Shown: piece after piece, positions 52,694-62,571 of the stretch
Layout of the letters: every line of letters starts with the position of its first letter
Numbering within the stretch: position 1 is the first letter of the stretch
Assembly (NCBI RefSeq): GCF_901827185.1
Contig: NZ_LR594671.1
Location: 3,410,001-3,474,000 of the forward strand
DNA length: 64,000 nucleotides
Direction of reading: 5' to 3'
Source: Variovorax sp. PBL-E5
GTDB taxonomy: Bacteria; Pseudomonadota; Gammaproteobacteria; Burkholderiales; Burkholderiaceae_C
Program-made: the position numbers and the translations under genes
Notes under the pieces: generated by a model
Told to the model about the DNA's origin: nothing
The model's input: the letters and a program-made list of their open reading frames with translations, nothing else
Databases searched by the model: none

Positions 52694-55600
52694 TCATGTC
52701 GACGCCGCTCCGTCAGAAGGCTGACGCCTGAACCGACGCCCCAACCGGTCGAAGCCCAGGTAGATGACCGGCGTCGTGAACAGCGTCAGCACCTGGCTCA
52801 CCACCAGCCCGCCGAAGATCGCGAGGCCCAGCGGGCGCCGCAGTTCGGCGCCCTCGCCCCATCCGAACATCAGCGGCAAGGCAGCGAAGAGCGCGGCCAG
52901 CGTGGTCATCAGGATGGGCCGGAAGCGCAGCAGCGCTGCCTGGTGGATCGCCTCGCCGGGCGACTTGCCCTGGTTGCGCTCGGCATCGATCGCGAAGTCG
53001 ATCATCATGATCGCGTTCTTCTTCACGATGCCGATCAGCAGGATGATGCCGATGATCCCGATCACGCCGAGGTCGTTGCCGGTCACCATCAGCGCCAGCA
53101 AGGCGCCCACGCCGGCCGAAGGCAGCGTCGAGAGGATGGTCAGCGGATGGATGTAGCTCTCGTACAGCACGCCGAGCACGATGTACACGCACACCACCGC
53201 CGCGAGAATCAGCCACAGCTGGTTGGTCAGCGAGCGCTCGTAGGCGCCGGCCGCGCCGAGGAAGGTCATGGTGATGCTGGCCGGGATGCCGATCTCCTTG
53301 GCCGCGGCGCGAATGGCCGCGACCGACTTGCCGAGCGCGACATCGGGCGCGGTGTCGAAGCCCACCGTCGCCGCCGGGTACTGCGCCACGCGCGTGACCT
53401 GCAGCGGCGCGAGCTGCTCGCGCACCGTCGCCAGCGCCGACAGCGGCGTCGCCGTGCCCGCGCCGGTGCGCAGCTGCAGGTTGCCCAGCCCTTGCGTCGA
53501 CGACAGCGCCTCGCGCTGCGCCTCGAGGATCACGCGGTACTGGTTGGTCTCGGTGAAGATGGTCGAGACGATGCGCTGGCCGAAGGCGCTGTAGAGCGCA
53601 TCGTCGACCGAGCTGGCCGTGACCGACAGGCGCGATGCGGTGTTGCGGTCGATGTCCACATAGGCTGCCAGCCCCTGCGCGCCCGCATCGGTGGTGGCAT
53701 TGCGCACCTCCGGCGTTTGCGCCAGGCGCTCGACCAGCTTCTTCGCCCAGTTGTTCACCGTGGTCGTGTCGACGCCTTCCAGCGAGACGCGGAACTCGGT
53801 CGGCCCGGTCTCGGCGTCGATCGTCAGGTCCTGCGTCGGCTGCAGGTAGAGCGTCACGCCGGCGACGCTGTTGCGCACGCGGTCGCGCAGCCGCTGCATC
53901 ACGGTCGCCTGCGCGTCGTGGCCGCTGCGCAGGTTGACCAGCATGCTGCCGGTGTTGAGCGAGGTGTTGTTCGCCGCGTCGACGCCCACCACCGAACTCA
54001 GGCTCTGCACGTCGGGATCGGCCAGGATGGCATTGGCCGCCGACTGCTGCAGCTCGGCCATGCGCACGTACGACACCTCTTGCGCGGCTTCGACGCTCAC
54101 TTGCAGCTGTCCCGTGTCCTGGGTCGGGAACAGACCCTTGGGAATGACCACGTAGAGCAGCACCGTCAGCCCGAGCGTGAGCAGCGCGACCAGCAGCGTG
54201 AGGGACTGATGGCGGAACACCCATTGCAGCCAGATGTCGTAGCGGCCGATCACGCGCTCGAAGAAGCGCTGCACGGCCGCGCCGAAGCGGCCGCCCTCCT
54301 CGGCCTGCGGCTTGAGCCAGCGCGCCGACATCATCGGCACCAGCGTCAGCGAGACCACGGCCGAGATCAGGATGGTGATCGCCAGCGTGACGGCGAACTC
54401 GCGGAACAGCCGCCCCACCACGTCGCCCATGAAGAGCAGCGGGATCAGCACCGCGATCAGCGAGACCGTCAGCGAGATGATGGTGAAGCCGATCTGCGTC
54501 GCGCCCTTGAGTGCGGCCTGGAACGGCGGCTCGCCCTCCTCGAGGTAGCGCGCGATGTTCTCGATCATGACGATCGCGTCGTCGACCACGAAGCCGGTCG
54601 CGATGGTCAGCGCCATCAGGCTCAGGTTGTTGAGGCTGTAGCCCAGCAGGTACATCAGGCCGAAGGTGCCGATGAGCGAGATCGGCACCGCGATGCTGGC
54701 GATGATGGTCGCGCGCAGGCTGTGCAGGAAGAAGAAGATCACCAGCACCACCAGCAGCACGGCCAGGCCGAGCTCCATCTGCACGTGGCGCACCGAGGCG
54801 CGGATGCCGGTGGTGCGGTCGCTCAGCACCTCGACCTTGAGCGAGCCGGGCAGCGAGGCCTGCAGATCGGGCAGCTGCTTCTTGATGGCATCGACCGTGC
54901 CGATCACGTTGGCGCCGGGCTGGCGCTGGACGTTGAGGATGATGGCCGGATACAGCGCCGCGTCCTGACCGCCCGCACGCAATGCGGCCCAGGCGCCCAG
55001 CTGCGTGTTCTCGGCGCCGTCGACCACGCGCGCCACGTCGCTCATGCGCACCGGCGCGCCGTTCTTCCAGGCGACGATCAGGTTCTTGTAGTCGGCCGCC
55101 GCCAGCAGTTGGTCGTTGGCATTGATGGTGTAGGCGCGCTTCGGCCCGTCGAAGCTGCCCTTGGCGCTGTTGGAGTTGGCGGCGGCGATTGCCGTGCGCA
55201 GCGTGTCCAGGCCGATGCCGACCGAGGCCAGCGCGTCGGTGTTGGCCTGGATGCGCACCGCGGGCCGCTGCCCACCCGACAGCGACACCAGCCCGACGCC
55301 GCTGACCTGGCTCATCTTCTGCGCCAGCCGCGTGTTGACGAGGTTCTGCACCTCGGTCAGCGGCATGGTGTCGGAGCTCACGGCCAGCGTGAGGATGGGC
55401 GCATCGGCCGGATTGACCTTGGCGTACACGGGCGGCGCCGGCAGGTCGGCCGGCAGCAGCGAGCCGCCGGCATTGATCGCGGCCTGCACCTGCTGCTCGG
55501 CCACGTCGAGCGTCTGGTCGAGCGCGAACTGCAGCGTGACGATCGAGACGCCGTTGGCGCTCACCGAGCTCATGCGGTCGAGGCCGGCCATCTGGCCGAA

Positions 55601-55810
55601 CTGGCGCTCCAGCGGCGCGGTCACGGTGCGGCTCATCACCTCGGGGCTGGCGCCGGGATAGAGCGTCTGCACCTGGATGGTCGGGTAGTCGACCTCCGGC
55701 AGAGCCGCCAGCGGCAGGAAGCGGAAGCCCACGATGCCCGCGAGGACGATCGCGAGCATCAGCAGCGCGGTCGCGACCGGCCGCTCGATGAAGGGGCGCG
55801 AGGGACTCAT
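52694..55810 (-). CDS. mdtB: RND efflux transporter, MdtB-like
   Basis: This 1038-residue RND protein starts [20 protein letters not shown] and has the relay region [20 protein letters not shown] plus [20 protein letters not shown] in the second half. It is encoded directly after the adaptor gene, with 10 bases between, and before the second RND gene. In E. coli MdtB and MdtC form a mixed trimer in which the subunits have different roles. ATG 55810 is chosen since it begins exactly at the family N-terminus. Confidence 0.92.
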   Translation of the reverse strand: MSPSRPFIERPVATALLMLAIVLAGIVGFRFLPLAALPEVDYPTIQVQTLYPGASPEVMSRTVTAPLERQFGQMAGLDRMSSVSANGVSIVTLQFALDQTLDVAEQQVQAAINAGGSLLPADLPAPPVYAKVNPADAPILTLAVSSDTMPLTEVQNLVNTRLAQKMSQVSGVGLVSLSGGQRPAVRIQANTDALASVGIGLDTLRTAIAAANSNSAKGSFDGPKRAYTINANDQLLAAADYKNLIVAWKNGAPVRMSDVARVVDGAENTQLGAWAALRAGGQDAALYPAIILNVQRQPGANVIGTVDAIKKQLPDLQASLPGSLKVEVLSDRTTGIRASVRHVQMELGLAVLLVVLVIFFFLHSLRATIIASIAVPISLIGTFGLMYLLGYSLNNLSLMALTIATGFVVDDAIVMIENIARYLEEGEPPFQAALKGATQIGFTIISLTVSLIAVLIPLLFMGDVVGRLFREFAVTLAITILISAVVSLTLVPMMSARWLKPQAEEGGRFGAAVQRFFERVIGRYDIWLQWVFRHQSLTLLVALLTLGLTVLLYVVIPKGLFPTQDTGQLQVSVEAAQEVSYVRMAELQQSAANAILADPDVQSLSSVVGVDAANNTSLNTGSMLVNLRSGHDAQATVMQRLRDRVRNSVAGVTLYLQPTQDLTIDAETGPTEFRVSLEGVDTTTVNNWAKKLVERLAQTPEVRNATTDAGAQGLAAYVDIDRNTASRLSVTASSVDDALYSAFGQRIVSTIFTETNQYRVILEAQREALSSTQGLGNLQLRTGAGTATPLSALATVREQLAPLQVTRVAQYPAATVGFDTAPDVALGKSVAAIRAAAKEIGIPASITMTFLGAAGAYERSLTNQLWLILAAVVCVYIVLGVLYESYIHPLTILSTLPSAGVGALLALMVTGNDLGVIGIIGIILLIGIVKKNAIMMIDFAIDAERNQGKSPGEAIHQAALLRFRPILMTTLAALFAALPLMFGWGEGAELRRPLGLAIFGGLVVSQVLTLFTTPVIYLGFDRLGRRFRRQPSDGAAST

Positions 55811-55820
55811 GCGAGTCCCT

Positions 55821-57089
55821 TCATTGCGGCTGCCGCTGGCGCCTGCGCTCGCTGCCGCCGGCACGCGGACTCGAAGCGCCTGCGCGCGGGCCCGTGGCGG
55901 GCTTGTCGCCCTGCAGTTGCACGCGCGCGCCGTCCTTGATGCGGTCGCCGCCTTCTGTCACGACATCCTCGCCGACCTTCAGCCCATCGGTGATCGCGAC
56001 CACCTCGACCGTGGACTCGCCGCGCTTGACGGCGCGCATCGAGACCGTGCGGTCTTCATTGATGACGTACACGTAGGTGCCGTTCGGGCCGGTGCGCACC
56101 GCGGTCACCGGCACCACCACCGCGCTCACCGTGCGCAAGGTCAGTTGGATGTTGACGAACTGGCTCGGGAACAGCGTGGTGCCGGCGTTGCCGAAGCGCG
56201 CCTTGGCCTTCACGGTGCCGGTGCTGGTGTCGACCACGTTGTCGAGCGTGGAGAAGGTGCCGGTGTCCAGCGTCGTGCTGCGCACGCGGTCCATTGCCTT
56301 GACGACCAGCGGCGCGCCCTTGGCGATCTGGGTCTGGATGTCGGGCACGCGGTCCTGCGGCACGGCGAACTGGACATCGATCGGATTCATCTGCGTGATC
56401 ACCGCGATCCCGGTCGTGGGATTGGCCGCGACGGTGTTGCCCGGGTCGACCGTGCGCAGGCCGATGCGGCCCGCCACCGGCGCGGTGATGCGGGTGTACT
56501 CGACGTTGAGCCTGGCGGCGGCTTCGGCCGCGCGGTCGGTGATCACGGTGCCTTCGAGCTGCTTGACCAGCGCGGCCTGCGTGTCGACGTCCTGGCGTGC
56601 AATCGAATCCTGGCCCAGCAGCGTGCGGTAGCGCGTCAGCGTGACGCGGGCCGCTTCGAGCTGCGCCTCGTCGCGCACGCGGGTGCCCTGAGCCTGCATC
56701 AGCGCCTGCTCGTAGGGACGCGAGTCGATGCGTGCCAGCAGCTGGCCCTTGGCGACGGTCTGCCCTTCGGTGAACAGCACCTCGGTCAGGATGCCGCCGA
56801 CCTGCGGCTTGAGCGTGATGGTGGCCAGCGGCGTGACGGTGCCCAGCGCCTCGATCGTGACGGGAAGATCGGCTTGGCGCGCAGCCGCGTGCCCGACGGT
56901 GGAGCTCGCGCCGCCGAAGCCGGGGCCGCCCGCGGGCTGTCCCGATCGCTTGATGAGGTACCAGGCGCCGCCGGCCAACAGCAGGACGATCAGCAACGCG
57001 ATCAGGCTTCCGAGCCAGCGGCGGCGCCGCGGCGGTGGCTGCAGCGCGGGCGGGTCGACGGGTGAAGGCTCGGGAGGATGGGATTGCAT
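55821..57089 (-). CDS. mdtA: RND periplasmic adaptor (membrane fusion protein), MdtA-like
   Basis: This 422-residue adaptor bridges the RND pump and the outer-membrane channel in the periplasm. Residues 1-25 are a Pro-rich cytoplasmic tail, and 26-47 are a single membrane anchor ([19 protein letters not shown]). The barrel/lipoyl region reads [20 protein letters not shown] and [14 protein letters not shown], separated by a coiled hairpin (130-185). The C-terminus after about 390 is Gly/Arg-rich. It is the first gene of the pump operon; upstream is a GTAAA-N6-GTAAA direct repeat. Confidence 0.92.
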   Translation of the reverse strand: MQSHPPEPSPVDPPALQPPPRRRRWLGSLIALLIVLLLAGGAWYLIKRSGQPAGGPGFGGASSTVGHAAARQADLPVTIEALGTVTPLATITLKPQVGGILTEVLFTEGQTVAKGQLLARIDSRPYEQALMQAQGTRVRDEAQLEAARVTLTRYRTLLGQDSIARQDVDTQAALVKQLEGTVITDRAAEAAARLNVEYTRITAPVAGRIGLRTVDPGNTVAANPTTGIAVITQMNPIDVQFAVPQDRVPDIQTQIAKGAPLVVKAMDRVRSTTLDTGTFSTLDNVVDTSTGTVKAKARFGNAGTTLFPSQFVNIQLTLRTVSAVVVPVTAVRTGPNGTYVYVINEDRTVSMRAVKRGESTVEVVAITDGLKVGEDVVTEGGDRIKDGARVQLQGDKPATGPRAGASSPRAGGSERRRQRQPQ

Positions 57090-57158
57090 GGAATGGATGG
57101 GGACAGGCAGGCAGCCTTGAGTGGAGCGTGGAATCGTAGCGTTCCTCGCTTACGGAGC

Positions 57159-57177
57159 GTAAAGCCCCTGTAAAGCC
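57159..57177. promoter_or_regulatory. GTAAAGCC direct repeat upstream of mdtA (CpxR/OmpR-family box candidate)
   Basis: GTAAAGCC occurs at 57159-57166 and 57170-57177, 11 bases start to start, giving GTAAA-N6-GTAAA. This spacing fits response regulators of the OmpR family and the CpxR consensus in particular. In E. coli mdtABC is activated by BaeR with help from CpxR. It lies 70-88 bases upstream of the mdtA start codon; TTACG-GAG-CGTAA overlaps it at 57150-57162. Confidence 0.5.
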
Positions 57178-57332
57178 GGCGCCGCGCGGCTGCCATTCGC
57201 ACCCGCCGGCTGCAGTTCACGCCGGCGCAGTGCAATTCGTCGCATCGACGTGGCGGCGCGAGGCGACGGCCGGCACAGTCACGCCATCGACACCGAGTCC
57301 GTTGCGCTTCAACCCTTCCAAGGAGCATCACC

Positions 57333-57845
57333 ATGCTGATCCAGATCCTGACCCACACGCCCAAGTGGGTGTTCGTCACCTTCGCCCTGCTCGTCTGGCT
57401 CGGCGCCAGGCAATTGCTCGCCGGCAGCGTGAGCCTCACCCGGGTGATGGTGATGCCGGTCGCGATGGCCGGCCTGTCGCTCTACGGCGTTGCTTCGGCC
57501 TTCGGCGATGCGCCCGCGGCACTGTCGGGCTGGGCCGCCGCGGCCCTGGTGCTGCTGGCCTTCGTGCTGCAGCGCGGCGTGCCGGCCACCACGCGCTACG
57601 ACGCCGCGTCACGCACCTTCCACGTGGCCGGCAGCGCCGTGCCGCTGGTGCTGATGATGGGCATCTTCTTCACCAAGTACGTCGTCGGCATCCTGCTCGC
57701 GATGCACCCGCAGCTGATGCATCAGGCCTCGTTCGCGCTGGGCATCAGCACGCTCTATGGCGCCTTCAGCGGCATCTTTGCAGGCCGCGCCATCCGGCTG
57801 TGGCGCCTCGCCATCCAGCACGACCGCGCCGCGATCGCGGCCTGA
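57333..57845 (+). CDS. DUF6622-like small integral membrane protein
   Basis: This 170-residue protein has about five hydrophobic helices (13-28, 38-55, 65-80, 98-122, 135-150) and starts MLIQILTHTPKWVFVTFALL. It resembles a DUF6622-type membrane family by eye; I have no function for it. GGAG is upstream of the ATG. It is 30 bases ahead of the 2TM gene and so probably the first gene of the LytSR operon. Confidence 0.7.
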   Translation: MLIQILTHTPKWVFVTFALLVWLGARQLLAGSVSLTRVMVMPVAMAGLSLYGVASAFGDAPAALSGWAAAALVLLAFVLQRGVPATTRYDAASRTFHVAGSAVPLVLMMGIFFTKYVVGILLAMHPQLMHQASFALGISTLYGAFSGIFAGRAIRLWRLAIQHDRAAIAA

Positions 57846-57875
57846 GACAGCAAGCACCCGGCAAGGAGCATCGCC

Positions 57876-58166
57876 ATGGACACCACCACGAACGACGACA
57901 TCGGCCGGCTGGCGCGCCGCCGCGCCAAGGCCAAGCTGGGCTGGTTCAGCCACGCGGCGGTGTACCTCGTGGTCAACCTCATGCTGGTCGCATTCTCCGT
58001 GGCCAGCGGGCGCAGCTGGGCGATCTACCCGGCGCTGGGCTGGGGACTCGGCCTGCTGCTGCACGGCATCTCGGTCTGGGCCTTCGCGCCGGGCGGCGGC
58101 ATGCTGGAACGCATGGTCGAGCGGGAACGTGCCGCGCTCGCCCGCGCCCGGGGAGACCGGACATGA
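57876..58166 (+). CDS. 2TM-domain protein
   Basis: This 96-residue protein has the 2TM pattern: a basic first helix (LARRRAKAKLGWFSHAAVYL), a membrane helix VVNLMLVAFSVASG, a short turn RSWAIYPALGWGLGLLLHGI, and a charged C-terminal helix. 2TM domains are known fused to the N-terminus of some LytTR-linked histidine kinases. Here the domain is a separate gene in the same operon as a LytS-type kinase, so it may be a membrane partner of that sensor. The stop overlaps the next ATG by four bases. Confidence 0.78.
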   Translation: MDTTTNDDIGRLARRRAKAKLGWFSHAAVYLVVNLMLVAFSVASGRSWAIYPALGWGLGLLLHGISVWAFAPGGGMLERMVERERAALARARGDRT

Positions 58167-59197
58167 AAGCCTTCGGGCTGCGGAAGCTGACGCTGGCCGC
58201 GGCCTGCCTGCTGGCTGCGGCCGCACAGGCAGCAACCGGCCTGACCATGCTGCGGGCACCGGCCGACAGCGGCCCGATCACGGTGTTCTATCCCACGGAC
58301 GCGACCGCCACGCGCGTGCAGCGCGGGCCCTTCACGCTCACGGTGGCGGTCGATGCCGCACCGGTCGCCGGCAACCATCGGCTGATCGTGATGTCACACG
58401 GCTCGGGCGGATCCGGCTGGGAGAATTCCGATCTTGCGCAAGCCCTGGTCGCGGCCGGCTTCACCGTCGCCATGCCGGAGCATGCCGGCGACAACTGGCA
58501 TGACCACAGCGCGGTCGGCCCGCCGTCGTGGAAGCATCGGCCGCGCGAGGTGTCGCAGGCCATCGACGCCATGGCGGCGGATGCGCGCTTCGCGCCGCTG
58601 CTCGACGGGCAGCACGTCGGGATGTACGGCATGTCGGCCGGCGGCCTGACCGCGCTGGTGCTCGCCGGCGGAAGCTGGTCGCCCGCGCTGCTCGCCCGGC
58701 ATTGCGAAGCCCACCTGGCGGAGGACTTTCCGACCTGCGTCGGCCTCAGCAGCGAACTCGACGGCATCGCGCTCGATCCGGTGCGCATCGCGGTGGCGCG
58801 CCGGATCATCCATTACAAGTTCGACGAGGACACCACCTTGCAGGAGGGGCACGACGCCCGCATCGCCGCCGTGGTGGCCGCGGTGCCGATGGCGGCGGCG
58901 TTCGACATGCATTCGCTGGCGCATCCGCGCGTGCCGCTCGGCCTGGTGCGCGCCGGCCGCGATGCCTGGCTCGCGCCGCAGTGGCACATCGACGCGGTGC
59001 GCGCGGCCTGCAACGGCTGCGTGCTGCTGGCCGACATGAAGGACGCCGGCCACGGCTCGATCCTCTCGCCGCCGGTGCCCGATCTGCCGCCGCGCGCCGC
59101 GCGCCTGCTCGACGACCCGCCGGGCTTCGATCGCCGCACGCTCGACGGCGTGTATGCAGCCATCGTGCGTTTCTTCGTCCAGAATCTGCAGCCATGA
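58163..59197 (+). CDS. Exported dienelactone hydrolase-like alpha/beta hydrolase
   Basis: This 344-residue protein has a signal peptide to about residue 24 (LLAAAAQAATG). The hydrolase core has IVMSHGSGGSGWE (oxyanion), nucleophile elbow GMYGMSAGG with Ser near 158, and a His in DAGHGSI near 297. It resembles predicted periplasmic dienelactone hydrolases or platelet-activating-factor-hydrolase-like esterases. It overlaps both neighbours by four bases within the LytSR operon. The substrate is unknown; an ester in the envelope is plausible. Confidence 0.8.
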   Translation: MKAFGLRKLTLAAACLLAAAAQAATGLTMLRAPADSGPITVFYPTDATATRVQRGPFTLTVAVDAAPVAGNHRLIVMSHGSGGSGWENSDLAQALVAAGFTVAMPEHAGDNWHDHSAVGPPSWKHRPREVSQAIDAMAADARFAPLLDGQHVGMYGMSAGGLTALVLAGGSWSPALLARHCEAHLAEDFPTCVGLSSELDGIALDPVRIAVARRIIHYKFDEDTTLQEGHDARIAAVVAAVPMAAAFDMHSLAHPRVPLGLVRAGRDAWLAPQWHIDAVRAACNGCVLLADMKDAGHGSILSPPVPDLPPRAARLLDDPPGFDRRTLDGVYAAIVRFFVQNLQP

Positions 59198-60159
59198 ACG
59201 CCCTGATCCTGATCCTCAAGGCGGCGGTGGTGACCGTGCTGGTGGCCTCGCTGGCCGAGGCGCTGGTGCTGTCGTGGCTGCGCGGCCGCGCGAACTACGA
59301 CTGGAAGGCGGCAGGCATCTCGGTGTTCGACTTCCTGGTGCGCGAATATCCGATCCGCATCCTGCTGCCGGCGGCCTTCTACACCGATGCCATGGGCTGG
59401 CTCTACGCACACCGGCTCTGGACCTTGCCGATGAACCACTGGTCGGGCTGGGTGGCCTGCTTCATCGGGCAGGAGTTCTGCTACTACTGGTACCACCGCG
59501 CGGCCCATCGGGTGCGCTGGTTCTGGTGCACCCATGCGATCCACCACTCGCCGAACCAGCTCAACCTCTCGGCCGCCTACCGCTTCGGCTGGACCGGCCG
59601 GCTGACCGGCAGCCTGCTCTTCTTCATGCTGGCACCGCTGCTCGGCATGCCGCCCGGGATCATCCTGCTCATGCTGGCGCTCAACCTGCTCTACCAGTTC
59701 TGGATCCATGCCACCTGGATCCCGCGGCTGGGGCCGCTGGAATGGATCCTCAACACGCCCTCGGCCCACCGCGTGCACCATGCCTCGAACCTCGAATACC
59801 TCGACGGCAACTACGGCGGCGTGCTGATCGTGTTCGACCGCCTGTTCGGCACCTACATCGCCGAGCGCGCCGACCTGCCCTGCCGCTACGGGCTCGTGAC
59901 GCCGCAGACCACCTACAACGTCCTCGAGATCGAGTTCGCGCATTGGCGATCGCTCTGGCGCGATCTGCGCTCGGCGCGCCACCTGCGCGAGGCGGCCGGC
60001 TATTTCTTCATGCCGCCGGGCTGGTCGCCCGACGGTCCGGGCGAGACCACCGAAGCGCTGCGCCGGCGCGCGGCCATCGCGGCGCCGAGTGCCGCGACCG
60101 GCGAGAGGGGCGTTGCGTTCGTGGACTCGGTCGCCGCCGAGCTGCCGACCGCGCAATGA
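59194..60159 (+). CDS. Sterol desaturase / fatty acid hydroxylase family protein
   Basis: This 321-residue membrane enzyme has the eight-histidine di-iron motif of the fatty acid hydroxylase superfamily: HRAAH, HAIHH and, after two membrane helices, HRVHH. Such enzymes use oxygen to hydroxylate or desaturate lipid chains. Hydrophobic segments are at about 5-22, 85-100, 140-165 and 170-180. The C-terminal 40 residues are Ala-rich. Overlapping starts and stops tie it to the hydrolase before it and the sensor kinase after it, so the operon may sense and modify membrane lipids. The lipid substrate is unknown. Confidence 0.85.
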   Translation: MNALILILKAAVVTVLVASLAEALVLSWLRGRANYDWKAAGISVFDFLVREYPIRILLPAAFYTDAMGWLYAHRLWTLPMNHWSGWVACFIGQEFCYYWYHRAAHRVRWFWCTHAIHHSPNQLNLSAAYRFGWTGRLTGSLLFFMLAPLLGMPPGIILLMLALNLLYQFWIHATWIPRLGPLEWILNTPSAHRVHHASNLEYLDGNYGGVLIVFDRLFGTYIAERADLPCRYGLVTPQTTYNVLEIEFAHWRSLWRDLRSARHLREAAGYFFMPPGWSPDGPGETTEALRRRAAIAAPSAATGERGVAFVDSVAAELPTAQ

Positions 60160-61208
60160 ACATCCGCTGGGGCGATGCCGCCCGCCACGCTCTTCAGGTC
60201 GCGGCCTTCTGCTGCGCGGTCGCGGTGCTGACCACGTCGATATGGCCGAACAGGACTTATTGGGAACAGGTCGGCTCTGCCATGTGCATCGGCTTCACCA
60301 CCTGGGGCGTGATCGAATTCGGCCGCTATCTGGTGGACGAGCGCCACTGCCACCGCGACGGCTCGGGCGGTCACGGCTGGCCCATGGGCTGGCGCGGTGT
60401 GACCCTGACCGGGATCGGGATCCTCTGCGGATTCTTTTTCGGCAGCAGGCTCAGCGACTTGGCCTTCGGCAGCAGCGTCGGATACTCCTCGCGCGACGGC
60501 GTCATCGGCCTGGTCATCACCGTGCTGTCGGGTGTCGTCGCCAGTGCCTATTTCCATTCACGGGGTCGCGCGGCCGCACTCGCCGCCAAGGCCAACGCCG
60601 CGGAACGCGATGCCAGCGAAGCCAAGCTCAAGCTGCTCGAAACGCAACTCGAGCCGCACATGCTGTTCAACACGCTGGCCAACCTGCGGGCGCTCATCGC
60701 CACCGATCCGCCGCGCGCGGTGGCGATGCTCGACCATCTCAACAACTACCTGCGCATGACGCTCGCCGGCTCGCGTTCGCTCTCGCATCCGCTGTCGGCC
60801 GAATTCGAGCGGCTCGGCGACTACCTCGAACTGATGTCGGTGCGCATGGGCCCGCGCCTGCGCTACAGGCTCGATCTTCCCGACGAACTGCGCGATGTGC
60901 CGGTGCCGCCGCTGATGCTGCAGCCGCTGGTGGAAAACAGCATCCGCCACGGGCTCGAACCGCAGGTCGAGGGCGGCGAGATCGCCGTGCGCGCCCGGCG
61001 CGACGGCGCGCGCCTGGTGATCGAGGTGCGCGACACCGGTGTCGGCGTCGAGGCCGGCACGACATCGTCGGCAGGCGGCGGCTTCGGCCTGGCGCAGGTG
61101 CGCGAACGGCTCGCGACCGTCTACGGCACGCGCAGCACGATGGAGCTGAATGCGACCGCGGAAGGCGGGACTTGCGCCGCCATCGCCTTTCCCTTGTCCT
61201 CCCCATGA
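60156..61208 (+). CDS. LytS-type sensor histidine kinase
   Basis: This 350-residue kinase has four predicted membrane helices (about 12-30, 38-58, 82-100, 115-132), a short coiled linker, and a His_kinase domain with the phospho-acceptor His168 in LETQLEPHMLFNTLANLRAL. The ATP-binding part has QPLVENSIRHGLEP and RDTGVGVE, then GGGFGLAQVRERL. There is no separate extracellular sensor domain, so a membrane-borne signal is likely. The stop overlaps the LytR gene by four bases. Confidence 0.9.
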   Translation: MNIRWGDAARHALQVAAFCCAVAVLTTSIWPNRTYWEQVGSAMCIGFTTWGVIEFGRYLVDERHCHRDGSGGHGWPMGWRGVTLTGIGILCGFFFGSRLSDLAFGSSVGYSSRDGVIGLVITVLSGVVASAYFHSRGRAAALAAKANAAERDASEAKLKLLETQLEPHMLFNTLANLRALIATDPPRAVAMLDHLNNYLRMTLAGSRSLSHPLSAEFERLGDYLELMSVRMGPRLRYRLDLPDELRDVPVPPLMLQPLVENSIRHGLEPQVEGGEIAVRARRDGARLVIEVRDTGVGVEAGTTSSAGGGFGLAQVRERLATVYGTRSTMELNATAEGGTCAAIAFPLSSP

Positions 61209-62038
61209 AGCCGACCGCCCTCATTGCCGAAGACGAGCCTTTGCTGGCCCAGGCGCTGCGCGCCGAACTCGCTGCCGCCTGGCCCGAGCTGGACGTTCTG
61301 GCCACCGTCGGCGACGGCCGCAGCGCGGTGCGCGAGACGCTGCGGCTGCTGCCGCAGGTGCTGTTCTTCGACATCCGAATGCCCGGCCTCGATGGCCTGG
61401 GCGCCGCCGCCGACCTGGCCGACGCGTGGCCGACCGACGAGGCGCCGATGCCGCAGTTGGTGTTCGTGACCGCCTACGACGAATACGCGGCACGCGCCTT
61501 CGAGGCCCAGGCGATCGACTATGTGCTCAAGCCCGTGCAGCCCGAGCGCCTGCGCCGTACCGTCGCGCGCCTGCAGCAGGCGCTGGATGTGCGCGACACC
61601 GCCGCCGTGCCATCCGACGAAGCACTGGCCGGCACGCTGGCGCAGTGGCGCAAGCTGCTGGCGGCGGCCGGTGAAGGCGCCGTCGCCTCGGGCGCTGCCA
61701 CGCCGCTCAAGCTGATCGCGGCCAGCGAGGCCGGCTCGTCGGGCAGCACGGTGCGCATGGTGCCCATCGACGAGGTGCTGTATTTCGAAGCTGCCGACAA
61801 GTACGTGCGGGTGCTGACCGCGGCACACGAATACCTGATCCGCACGCCGCTCAAGCAATTGCTGCCGCAGCTCGACGCCGATCTCTTCTGGCAGGTGCAC
61901 CGCGCGGTGGTGGTGCGCAGCAGCGCGATCGAGGCCGTGCACCGCGACGATGCTGGCAGGCAGCACCTGACCTTGCGCGGCCGCGGCGAGAAAATCCCGG
62001 TCAGCCGCCTGTATGCCCATCTGTTCCGCGCCATGTGA
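61205..62038 (+). CDS. LytTR-family response regulator
   Basis: This 277-residue regulator has a receiver domain (1-125) with acidic Asp10-Glu11, phospho-acceptor Asp56 in VLFFDIRMPG, VTAYDEYAARAF and YVLKPV. An Ala-rich linker follows, then a C-terminal LytTR DNA-binding domain (about 165-277) with IDEVLYFEAADKYVRVLT and QVHRAVVVRSSAIEAV. LytTR proteins bind direct repeats and often control envelope genes. It is the partner of the kinase before it. A terminator follows within ten bases. Confidence 0.92.
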   Translation: MKPTALIAEDEPLLAQALRAELAAAWPELDVLATVGDGRSAVRETLRLLPQVLFFDIRMPGLDGLGAAADLADAWPTDEAPMPQLVFVTAYDEYAARAFEAQAIDYVLKPVQPERLRRTVARLQQALDVRDTAAVPSDEALAGTLAQWRKLLAAAGEGAVASGAATPLKLIAASEAGSSGSTVRMVPIDEVLYFEAADKYVRVLTAAHEYLIRTPLKQLLPQLDADLFWQVHRAVVVRSSAIEAVHRDDAGRQHLTLRGRGEKIPVSRLYAHLFRAM

Positions 62039-62047
62039 GCACCCATG

Positions 62048-62080
62048 AAAAAACCGGCCCCTTCGACAGGGGCCGGCTTC
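62048..62080. terminator. Bidirectional rho-independent terminator
   Basis: CCGGCCCC-TTCGACA-GGGGCCGG (62054-62076) is a perfect eight-pair GC stem. Six A precede it at 62048-62053, which is a T-run for leftward transcripts of the Tyr/Pro-rich gene. CTTCTC follows on the plus side for the response regulator gene. It therefore should stop both convergent transcripts, best on the minus strand. Confidence 0.8.
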
Positions 62081-62121
62081 TCATGTGACAGCAGGCAAGC
62101 TGGTAGCGACTTGACGGCCGC

Positions 62122-62436
62122 TCAGCGCCAATGACGGTGCGGGCCGTAGTGGCGGTAATAGCCGGGCGCCGGGCGGTAGTACACCGGCGGCGCGTAGTAG
62201 ACGGGTGCCGGGCGGTAATACACCGGCGGCGCGTAATAGGCAGGCGCGGGGGCGTAATACGTCGGTGCCGGCGCGTAATAGACGGGTGGTGCAGCCACGC
62301 CGACCGCAATGCCAGGGGCATTGATGCCGACCGACCAGGCCACGCCGGCGCTGGCCGACGTCGCCGCGAAGAGCGCGCCTGCGGCGACTGCACCGGCGGC
62401 GGCCCATTTGAAGAAAGTTGCACGAGTGGGGTTCAT
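62122..62436 (-). CDS. Small exported Tyr/Pro-rich repeat protein
   Basis: This 104-residue protein has a signal peptide (about residues 1-30, ATSASAGV) preceded by RATFFKWAAA. A short Gly/Ala/Val segment follows, then from about 50 to 94 a run of YYAPAP, YYAPP and YYRPAP units, ending in GYYRHYGPHRHWR. Similar low-complexity YP-rich exported proteins are common and unexplained; some are linked to stress or the surface. ATG 62436 is preceded by AGGAG. The 5' leader contains GGGCGG-N3-CCGCCC at 62457-62471 and a TTGACA at 62500-62495 on its strand. Confidence 0.8.
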   Translation of the reverse strand: MNPTRATFFKWAAAGAVAAGALFAATSASAGVAWSVGINAPGIAVGVAAPPVYYAPAPTYYAPAPAYYAPPVYYRPAPVYYAPPVYYRPAPGYYRHYGPHRHWR

Positions 62437-62571
62437 GGTGGGACTCCTGTATTGGAGGGCGGAAACCGCCCATGCCCGTATTGAACGCTGCAAGTGTCAA
62501 CAAGGTGCACCTCGCTCTGTGAAGAACGTTGCAAGAAGTAACCCATCAGGGGCTACACCTAAAATGAACCG

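Noticed and set aside
52253..55939. Very long plus-strand frames opposite the RND genes (also 47848-50631 and 50845-52731)
   Set aside because: These are Arg/His/Asp-rich mirror translations of conserved RND transporters and the NodT protein; no domain pattern is visible.
62150..62290. Short tandem DNA repeats as a possible CRISPR array
   Set aside because: The repeats are codon-level (YYAP/YYRP units), without uniform spacers, and lie within a coding frame with a signal peptide and ribosome-binding site.
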